Assembly (NCBI GenBank): GCA_038030265.1
Contig: CM075940.1
Coordinates: 29,984,940-30,048,939 of the forward strand
Source of the DNA: Corythucha ciliata
Taxonomy: Eukaryota; Arthropoda; Insecta; Hemiptera; Tingidae
Reading direction: 5' to 3'
DNA length: 64,000 nt
Shown here: positions 56,190 to 64,000 of the stretch, piece after piece
Layout of the letters: every line of letters starts with the position of its first letter
Position numbering within the stretch: the first letter of the stretch is position 1
Translations under genes and position numbers: made by a program
The notes under the pieces: model-generated
Seen by the model: the letters and a program-made list of their open reading frames with translations, nothing else
Database searches by the model: none
Told to the model about the DNA's origin: nothing

Positions 56190-58390
56190 CATGGTAGCTA
56201 GTTCCTTGAATTCAATTTTTTCGGGATTTTGCGTAATGGGACCCCTTTTTGGAACCATTTCCAAGAAATCGCCAAAGTCTTCCACAAGCATATTAATTTC
56301 AAATTTGATTTAATAACTAGAGCATTCGGCGCCGCTTGTTCGGCCCTCACGAGTGAAAATAAATTTTCCACGCAGTCTTGTGTGAACCGGCTAGTTATTA
56401 CAAGTTTGTAATGCTTATTTTCTAGAAGTTCTTCCTGTAATTTCAACACTGAGTCTGTGGAGACCAGAACACCTCGTTGGCACCTCCATGCTGCCTTTTC
56501 TCCTACTTCAATAGTTCTGAAAAGGTTCTCGAACATTTTCAAAAAAAATTATTGTTTCATCGTATTTTTGGGCGTCTAATTTGCAGATAGCAAAAACAGT
56601 GTGGCGGGAGGTCATTAATTTAAACCACCTTTCCATTTGGTCCAGAAACCATGCCGTTGTTAGGTATTCTGGCCTCTTGAGCTCCTCAGCTAAAAATTTT
56701 AAGCAACTGCTAACCGAATGGCTAATTACTTTAGTGGCGGACGATACTTTCATTGTTTGAAAGTGCGATGGTGTAAAGGTCTTCCTCGTGCAGTTTTGGA
56801 ACCAATTCAAAATTTAATTCTGTCCTGATGCCTAGCCAGTTCCTCAATATGAGCTGCGCTCACGACTGCGCTTGTTAACTTATTTTCTGACATCGGGTGC
56901 TCTGGAATTGTAATTATTTTATTGTTAAAAATAGCCGATCTTATATTTTTAAAAAGATGAACGGGGTCTGGCAACTACAAAAATTTTTTTAGTGGCGTCC
57001 TTGGGATGTGGGAAAAAAATTTGGGTCCTTTAAAACCTTCCAGACGTTATGCCTACGTCCTTCCAGAAGGAGACTGATTTGACGAGGAGCCCATGTCCGA
57101 TGTGACGCAAATGACATTTATAATCCAATGTCATAGCATTTGCTAATTATTTCGTTAATCAGTGCACTGATTAATGTGCCTCTGACCGAGTCGCCAGTAA
57201 AATGGTAAGCTCCTGCTACCATCAACACCAGAGCATGGCTCGCCAAATCAGTACTGGTCCCGAGCGTTACGCCTCCGGTATAACCGCCCGAAGAATTGTC
57301 GTAAGCTCTGCCCCTGAGAAATGGCCATTTCATCCAGCACCAGGCAGCTGTCCCTTTCATTTTCATGGCTAAAATGGTCGATTTTAATTTTTAGGAAGCC
57401 AAATACATCTTCTAAAATACCTGGCTTGAAATCAATATTTTTTATTCTTCGCCTAAAAGGGTTCCCTCATACAGAGAGGGCAAAGGAAAATTCTGCTTTA
57501 AAAGTTCCAAGTAGCCGCTTGTTCCGCAGGAAAATTTGAGCTTTAGCCCTTTTTTTTATGGATTCATTGGACCATCGCGTTTTAGTATTTTAACATTTTC
57601 TACATTCTTCATTAGCGCATTAAATACTTTTTTCAAGCACTTAAGGTACTCACTACGATCAATCCTATTTCTTTTGTACTGCCTTAAACGTTCTCTAGAA
57701 GTCTATTTCTTTTGCAGACCCTGTTGTAGGCCATATCGTACTTAGATGTCGTATCTTTCAGCTCCTTCCTCTTCATACGGCGAAATAAGTTAGGAGAAGG
57801 AATGCTGCCGCCTGAGGTACTCGACGACGTAGTTGCTGAGAAGGGACGGCTAGCAGGAGCAGGGTCAATCTGATTCAAAGCCTGTAATCGAGCAAATAGT
57901 TAAAAAAAATAGTAGAAGAGTCCTATTAACGAATGCTAAAATTAAGGTAGAAAGTCTCACTTGGGCAGTTGGGCAGAAGTAGAAGGCTGACTGATGATTG
58001 TTTCATCGAAAAGATTGGAAGCGGGCGGAGGATTCTCCCTCTCCTTAGGAGGCTTCCTCGAATGTTTGGTACTGACGTGGACGAAAAGTGTCGGAACAGC
58101 GTCACGTTTGAACATACGCTTTCCGTCCACGCGATTTTGTTCAAACATATCCGGGGTAAAGTGTAACTGGAAAATATACGATCAAACGTAATAAGCTCGC
58201 GAGAAAACAAAATGATCAAGGTTCATGTAAAATTTACCTCACAGAGGCACGAAGAATTGGTCGGAGTCCAATTTTCCCTCTTCACCTTGATGGCCTATAA
58301 TTTCCTTCTAGCTGGATCTCTAGGGAATCGCTTCATTAGGAATCCCTTCTCTGAATTACTCGTGCAACTAAAAGCACAACAACCGGTCAT
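56190..58390 (-). pseudogene. P-element/THAP9-like transposase, decayed
   Basis: Minus-strand exon 58,390-58,238 starts MTGCCAFSCTSNSEKGF, followed by a donor GAG|GTAAAT. Exon 2 from 58,166 continues the THAP zinc finger (CELHFTPDMFEQNRVDGKR across the junction, then FKRDAVPTLF). The C-C...C-H ligands are present, but the conserved Trp codon of the finger is TAG. Downstream pieces: Ser-rich linker and coiled region (57,878-57,684), P-transposase core (STDLASHALVLMVAGAYHFT near 57,250) and the C-terminal helical part (RFTQDCVENLFSLVRAE near 56,380). Several frameshifts and stops separate them. THAP binds DNA; the core catalysed cut-and-paste transposition. Terminal repeats were not located. 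Confidence 0.78.
58238..58390 (-). pseudogene. THAP domain exon 1 with Trp-to-stop change
   Basis: 51 codons from ATG to a GT donor. The order is MTGCCAFSCT, MKRFPRDPARRKL, a stop codon (TAG where THAP domains have an invariant Trp), AIKVKRENW, then SSCLCE. A TGG-to-TAG transition explains it. Everything else in the exon is clean, so the inactivation may be fairly recent or the copy may never have depended on it. Confidence 0.75.
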
Positions 58391-58899
58391 CTTACTATAC
58401 TTATTCTAAATATTAAAGAAAAACAAACATGTATAGGTATAAACTAACGGCTTAACGGGGCTTTCTTCCATCATAAGTTCATAACCATCATTGACGGTAT
58501 TTATCAGGATATTTTCAAACCAAATTACAATCTTACAGAGGGGGGGGGGGGATGTTCGGCCCGAGGCCTGTAATTCCCAGGATCTCTCTAGCTGTGACAT
58601 ACCCGTGGACAACAAAAGTGGATGTCATTCAGTGGCGGATTTACGGGGTGGGTTTTGGGGGTTTTAAACCCCCCCCCTCTAAGAAGATGGCATCTACTAT
58701 AATTTTTTGATAGTCGTTCCAAAGATTTCTTTTAACGTTTTAGCGAAGGGCTGTTTAAGGCGAAGCTGCGCTTGATGCACATGATACCTCGAGCCCCCCC
58801 CCCCTCTATTCATTCCTCGCCTAAAATGCAGCAGTATAGTGCACAGTGGTGCAGTCCGACCCAAGTCACCATTCCGGGGGGGGGGCGTATGGATTTGTA

Positions 58900-60620
58900 G
58901 ACGTTACAGCGTTGATTAGCGACCAATTCGATAGATATCTGAAGGCAACTTCGTGGACAAAACAGAGAAAATACGCTATAACCTTGAGTTTCGGAGGACA
59001 AATTGAGAAGGCGTTCTCATGTGCTAATATTGAGGCAAGTACGCGGCAAAGCAAAACGGTGGGAAAAACGCTAATATTCACGCCTAAAAAGCGAAAAAGC
59101 TCTGATTCATTGTAAAAAGTCACTAATTTTAGGCTAAAAATGGATAAAAACACTAATATGCGACGATAATTGAGAAAAAGCGCTAATTCACCGCTATAAA
59201 ATTGAGAAAAAGCTTCGGCCCACCGCTCAGGCCCGTTAGCAGGCTCAACTATATTATTTTTAAAAATGCCAATTTCTGGTTTCTCGAGGCAACAACGGGA
59301 CTGAAAAAGAAAAAGCGCTCTTTCACATGGATACAAGTTAAAAAAATCGGTAATTCACAGCTGAAATTGAGAAAAGCGCTTGATTCGCGGCTAAAACGGG
59401 GAACATCTGCTAAGTCCCACCTCAAATCGAAGTAAATCGCTCATTCGCAACTAAAATTAAGAAAGACATCCGTAAGAAAATGCGTTAATTAGCGGCTAAA
59501 ATTAAGGTATAATCCACCGGCTAAAATTCAGAGCTCATTCGCGGCAAAAGTAGTGAATAAGAGGTAATGTGCTGCTACAATAAATTCAGAAAAACGCTAA
59601 TTCATCAATACATACTTGATAATACCCACTTAATCACGGCACCTTCCCTGCCCGGTTTCGGTCCATGGCGCAAAGCCAGCATCCTCAGCTCTGAAAGACC
59701 CACCTCCACGTGGTGCCTCTCGGGCGCGACTGGCCGGCCACCAGGTCGAGCTGTGTGATGGGACCGACTCTGCTGGGGAGTCCGGGCCAAAGATGGGGTA
59801 CAGGCCAGGTAAGGCGGCAACGGCCTAGGTACTTGGCCACATCTTTAAGGAGATCCGCAGCAGAGAGGCTCAAATTCGGACCAATCGTTCATTCCCGCTC
59901 TAATATTGATGTCACACTCACAAGCTTACTCGCAGCTAAAATAGAGACAAATCTCAAATTCGTGGCTGTAATGTTTTCAAAAAGCGCTTTATTACCAGCT
60001 AAAAATGAAGAAAGACGCTATTTCACGGATCGATTTGAGATAATGCGCTAATTTGCAATTAAGATTGAGGAACGCGGTGTTTCACGGCTGAAATTAAGAA
60101 ATGATCCATCGCTAAAATTGGGGAAATAAATCGCAACCAAAATGAGAAATATCGCTGATTCAAGGCAAAATTTGAGAAGAAACGCTTATGTGAAGCTCAA
60201 ATGGAGAAAAACGCTAATTCACGGATTTTGTAAAAACCCTCCAATTTGGAGCTGAAATTGATAGTAAAAGCGATGATTCGCGGTTGAAATTCAGAAATAA
60301 TTTGCTGCTAAATTGAAATGAAAAACAATAAAGCTTATTCGCGGATCAACTCATGGCTAATATACTGACGTGAGACAAACCGCTAATTCCCGTCTAAAAT
60401 GTGGATAAATAAATGAGAAAATTCGCGGCTAAAGTAGTCGAGAAGGCGCCATTCACTGCTGAAACGAAGAAAAATGATAAAAAGCGGATCAATCTGAGAA
60501 AATCCACTAAATCACGGCTAAAATTGATAAATAATTTGCGACTAACATGGAGAAAACGCCTTTTACGGTTCCTTAGAGGCAAGTTAGTGACTGAAACTGA
60601 GAATAAAAGAAAGTAACTCA
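58900..60620. repeat. Minisatellite array (type A)
   Basis: Units of about 30 bp (CGCTAATTCGCGGCTAAAAT plus TGAGAAAAA) run from about 58,900 to 59,640 and 59,870 to 60,620. GAGGCAAC-type landmark variants lie near 58,935, 59,280 and 60,580. The array forms nearly the whole interior of the hAT-like unit. Confidence 0.8.
59640..59870 (+). repeat. GC-rich LINE-tail remnant inside the array
   Basis: Shares blocks (CATCCTCAGC, CCCACCTCCACGTGGT-like, and CCAAAGATG with CAGGCCAG) in the same order with the tail at 31,060-31,230. It interrupts the type A array. Similar placement in two separate hAT-like units suggests the array and the remnant have moved together. Confidence 0.6.
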
Positions 60621-60642
60621 GATTTATGGTAGAACCCCTCCC

Positions 60643-60800
60643 TGTTGGAATTGGAACCATTTTTGATTGTCCAATCCAGCATTGTTATTTTTTTTTAATC
60701 AGATTTTTTTGTTTACTTTCGTCAATGTTTTTCTTAGAGAAGAAAAAAAAATTAAGATTCCATTTTCCTTTTTTTTATTAAATTGCTGCAAAACTTATTA
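60643..60800 (+). repeat. Copia 5' LTR
   Basis: 158 bp, beginning TGTTGGAATTGG and ending GCAAAACTTATTA. The start TGTTGGAAT is as in Drosophila copia; the end is TA rather than the usual CA. It matches the 3' LTR almost perfectly. Confidence 0.9.
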
Positions 60801-60816
60801 GGTTATGGGCCCAGCA
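60801..60816 (+). other. Copia primer-binding site (initiator tRNA-Met anticodon region)
   Basis: GGTTATGGGCCCAGCA is the complement of TGCTGGGCCCATAACC, the anticodon stem-loop of eukaryotic initiator tRNA-Met. Copia is known to prime from an internally cut initiator tRNA half rather than from the tRNA 3' end. The site sits directly after the LTR. Confidence 0.85.
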
Positions 60817-60843
60817 TAGCTTGAAAGAAGCGAGTTAAAGAAT

Positions 60844-62052
60844 GTGTAGCTGCGTCTGAAAGAATGACTCTACGTCAGTTTGACGTTTCAACGGCATTCC
60901 TGTACGGGAAGTTAGATGAGGAAATTTACGTCGAACAGCCCGAAGGATTCAATGACGGAACGAATAAAGTGTGCCGTCTACAACGGAGTCTGTACGGCCT
61001 GAAGCAAGCCCCGCGCTGCTGGAATAAGCGTTTTGGAGGATTCATGGAATCGATTGGATTCAAGAGAAGTGAAGCGGACCCTTGTCTTTTTATCCAGCAG
61101 AAGAATTCAGAGAAGCTGATTGTTGCACTTTACGTTGACGATGGTCTCATAGCAACAACAAATCCTCAGATGTTAGACGATTTTACCAAAGAATTTAAAT
61201 CGGAATTCAAAGTTGTTATGAAGCCTGCAAGTTATTATTTGGGAATCGAACTGGAACGAAGAGAAAATGGTTCTATCAAAATTTCTCAACAGTCTTACAT
61301 CGAACGAATTTTGAATCGTTTTGGCATGGCAGATTGTCGTCCAGCTTGTACGCCAATGATAAAGGACTGTAATGAAGCAGGGAAAGTGGACGATGGCAAA
61401 GTCGATTTTCCATATCGTCAAGCAGTGGGAGCTCTAATGTATCTAATGACTACTACAAGGCCAGATATAGCGTTCGCAGTTGGAGTAGCATCAAGAAAAC
61501 TAGAAAATCCCACAAGAAATGACTGCGTCAAAGTTAAACGCATTTTTCGCTATTTGAGAGGCACTTCTCAACTCGGAATCATCTACAGAAGCAATTTCAA
61601 GAGCGGAATAATCGAAAGCTACAGTGATGCTGATCACGCAGGTGATTTGACAACCAGAAGGTCAACAAGTGGTACTGTATGTCTCTACGCAGGAGGAGCT
61701 ATCTCATGGCTTAGCCAGCTACAACATTCAGTGTCGATTTCAACTACTGAAGCGGAAATAGTGGCAGCCAGTCTGGTTGAAACGTTTATTTGGTGGCTTG
61801 GTGGAAAAACTTGATACTCCTTGGTTGAATGTCGACAATGAAGCAGCAATACGGCTGTCTGATAACTACGAATTGCATCGAAGAACGAAGCACATAAGTA
61901 CTCGACATTTTTTTATCAGAGAGTTGGTTACAAATGGAGATGTCATGGTTAAGAAAATACCGACGGAATTTCAGTTGGCCGACTTACTAACAAAGCCTCT
62001 CTCCAAGGTACGGCTTGTTTCCATCAGAGGAGAAATAGGTCTTCAAGTTTAA
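60844..62052 (+). pseudogene. Copia reverse transcriptase and RNase H (frameshifted)
   Basis: The open frame through 61,814 encodes RT from LRQFDVSTAFLYGKLDEEIY, through LYGLKQAPRCW and the catalytic YVDDGLIATT, to RNase H (SYSDADHAGDLTTRRSTSGT, EAEIVAAS). A one-base shift near 61,795 moves the rest (AAIRLSDNYELHRRTKHIST, ADLLTKPLS) into another frame ending at 62,052. There is no start codon from a true gene; the first Met at 60,864 is internal. The upstream pol and gag regions are deleted up to about 25-40 bp after the primer-binding site. Confidence 0.88.
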
Positions 62053-62085
62053 AAAAAAAAAAAAAAAAAATCCAATGAGGGAAAG

Positions 62086-62245
62086 TGTTGGAATTGGAAC
62101 CATTTTTGATTGTCCAATCCAGCATTGTTATTTTTTTTTAATCAGATTTTTTTGTTTACTTTCGTCAATGTTTTTCTTAGAGAAGAAAAAAAAAAATAAA
62201 GATTCCATTTTCCTTTTTTTTATTAAATTGCTGCAAAACTTATTA
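62086..62245 (+). repeat. Copia 3' LTR
   Basis: 160 bp, same ends as the 5' LTR. It is preceded by the purine tract GAGGGAAAG and by a poly(A) stretch at 62,051-62,070 that looks like expanded simple sequence. Confidence 0.9.
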
Positions 62246-62284
62246 CTCCCAAGATCAAATCCTAGATCCGCCACTGATGTCATT

Positions 62285-64000
62285 CGACAAATTCCAGGCT
62301 TCTTCCAATCATGAGAAAGTTTCATGGGTCACAACTTATTCGTAAATTTATTTTTTAAGATTTATTTATGCTAAAATAGAGCATAAATCGGCATCCGTTC
62401 GTAAAATAACCCAACACTGGATAAATACGCGATTTTTGAAGTTTTCAAAAATCACGCCAATTTCAATCACGCCAGCCATACAGGGTGTTTCAGAATAATT
62501 CTTTTTTTTAAAAAATTGGGTGAAAGTATACCTGATTTGCGATCGAAAAGACGAAATACGCCATGGTCCGGAACGCAATATTTTTTCAGCTATTTTTGCA
62601 ATGAAATGCGATTTGGTCATTTTCAAGCGAACGTTTCGCAAATTCTGTTGCGAGATTCGAAAAGAGCACACAAGTATGTTTTGCACCGAAACTGAGATTT
62701 GTCGGCGTGTTTACGAAAATATAGTCACTTTGACGCTTTTTGGAATTGTCAAAATCCAAGAATCTGCCATGCAGTATCTGGGTACTAAGAATTGTACATA
62801 GCTAATTAAAGTCATTAATTTGGGACATGAATTTAACCAAACGAACATAGTCCTGAAACTGCTCTCATTCGACCTGTTTTATAGAGCTGAATACGAATTA
62901 TGAGCGTGTGCCGGCGTCTGCCTGGGACATTCGCCCTCAGTGCCCAGTCAAACTCCCATATATGAGGCATGATTAAACCGGAAGAACTTAGGTATATATA
63001 TGTGTAGTCTCAGTCAACAGGTTTCATGGAGCCAAACCCTTTAAAAATAGCAAATCTTCACCCACCCTAAAACCCCTAAATTTCCACAGGAAATTTGAGA
63101 GGAAAACTCGTGTAAAACATACTTAGCACAGCGGAGCAACACCTTAAAATTTCATCGACTTTGGAACTGTTTTCGGATACTCCCAAAATTTTTACCTGAC
63201 TACCAACTTCCAAACTTCCAGGGCACATTGAGCTTCGTAAGTTGGTACACGTGTTCATAGGGCATCAAGATTGATTGTGTGAAGGTTTTGGGCCTAAAAA
63301 AATATAAATTGGCGGTTTTGGGTAATTTTTCCAGAAAACCCGGATTTTGAAGATTTTTTTTTTAATATCGCGAAAAAAAATGCAAAATTTTTCGCAGCAG
63401 TTTTCATCATGCTGGAATCGCATTCTGGGCATGTGGAAAAAATATAAAAAAATGTGCACTTGCGATAAAATATTTCGAAAACTCGGCCGGGTACAGTCAA
63501 TTGATGGAATTCGTCGGAGCCCAATTTTGACCAAGCTTGCGCATGGGCAATTTTGAACCATGACTTTTGTCCTTCTGGATATCGATAGTCACGACTCTGA
63601 CCTTACAAACACATTTTTATTTTTCTCGATATCTCAATTCAGGTAACGCAATTGCGCAATTTGTGTGTCAACTTTCCAACTTTTTAATTTATTGATCAAT
63701 GGGGGGGGGGGGGGTTCAACTTGAAGAAACCCTCCCACGATCGATGTAGAAATCCCTGTGTCAAGAAACCTGATATTTCCCCTTAAATTGAGAAGAGAGG
63801 GTAAACTATCCTCTTTTCAGGCAATTTTTTCAACGTATTTTGATTTTTGAGTCCCACAGTCAATGATCATACTGACAAGTTCAGCCGGGCACGGTCAGAA
63901 CGCCTCAAGACGTTCTTTAAACTAGCCGAAATTGAGCGTTTTGTCTGGTCGTGGAACTTTGTAAATTTTCTCGGCTCCAGAGCAGCCTATCAAGGTTCGT
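62285..64000. other. No gene seen
   Basis: AT-rich sequence right of the hAT-like unit. CAGGGTGTTTCAGAATAA at 62,483 resembles transposon ends in general, without a partner. A poly(G) run lies at about 63,701-63,713. Frames of up to 106 codons on both strands have no motif or splice support. Confidence 0.45.

Larger units (their letters stand above)
60643..62245 (+). mobile_element. Copia-type LTR retrotransposon, internally deleted
   Basis: The LTRs (60,643-60,800 and 62,086-62,245) differ only in one A-rich stretch. The 5-bp flanks CTCCC at 60,638-60,642 and 62,246-62,250 are identical. The primer-binding site follows the 5' LTR and a purine tract (GAGGGAAAG) precedes the 3' LTR. The 1.3-kb interior has only part of pol: reverse transcriptase and RNase H. 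Gag, protease and integrase are missing, so the element cannot move alone. Near-identical LTRs imply a recent insertion into the hAT-like unit. Confidence 0.92.
58630..62276. mobile_element. Array-carrying hAT-like unit containing a copia element
   Basis: The 3,647-bp block begins CAGTGGCGGATTTACGG and ends TCCTAGATCCGCCACTG (complement CAGTGGCGGATCTAGGA; 14 of 17 match). The 8-bp flanks ATGTCATT are identical at 58,622-58,629 and 62,277-62,284. Inside are type A arrays (58,900-60,620), a LINE-tail remnant (59,640-59,870), and a copia element inserted 31 bp from the right end. Without copia the unit is about 2.04 kb, close to the 2.1 kb unit at 14,399. No hAT transposase is present. Confidence 0.88.

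Overview
The window is nuclear DNA of an invertebrate animal, most likely an arthropod (probably an insect). It holds one intron-rich protein gene with many introns of only 62-66 bp. It also holds copia, R1-type and CR1-like LINE, hAT and P-element (THAP) sequences, with no operons or bacterial signals. The species cannot be named from the sequence.

The only host gene I can support is on the minus strand, from 33,662 down to 12,255. Nineteen coding exons with canonical GT-AG borders join in frame into a 798-residue BAR-PH-RhoGAP-SH3 protein of the GRAF/ARHGAP26 family (Graf). It is a RhoGAP expected to act at membranes and endocytic sites. Intron 1 is 10 kb. Several other introns are swollen by repeats, and intron 12 is about 96% one transposon.

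Nearly everything else is mobile or repetitive. 1-9.1 kb: minisatellite arrays, a tandem 142-bp repeat inside an LTR-like insert, and a solo LTR with a 4-bp target duplication. 9.1-12.25 kb: AT-rich sequence downstream of Graf. 12.3-33.7 kb: Graf, with arrays and transposons in its introns. 34.6-44.3 kb: a decayed hAT transposase gene (ZMYM1/TTF type) whose intron was invaded by an R1-clade LINE, which was itself invaded by a CR1-like LINE. 45.8-49.5 kb: an array-carrying hAT-like unit with a smaller hAT-like unit nested in it. 49.8-55.0 kb: three damaged LINE pieces, two copies of one short retroposon, and a foldback element. 55.6-58.4 kb: an inverted repeat and a P-element/THAP9-like pseudogene. 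58.6-62.3 kb: another array-carrying hAT-like unit, with an internally deleted copia element inside. 62.3-64 kb: nothing recognised.

The most unusual theme is a set of degenerate 29-33 bp minisatellites found as arrays all over the window. Three array-bearing blocks, and one 0.9-kb block nested in one of them, are bounded by CAGTGGCG- or CAGGNCCG-like inverted ends and exact 8-bp target duplications; a fourth array-bearing block has a 7/8 duplication. I infer that non-autonomous hAT-like transposons carry these arrays as internal cargo and have seeded them through the locus, including Graf introns. All motif and boundary calls were made by eye; no database search was possible.
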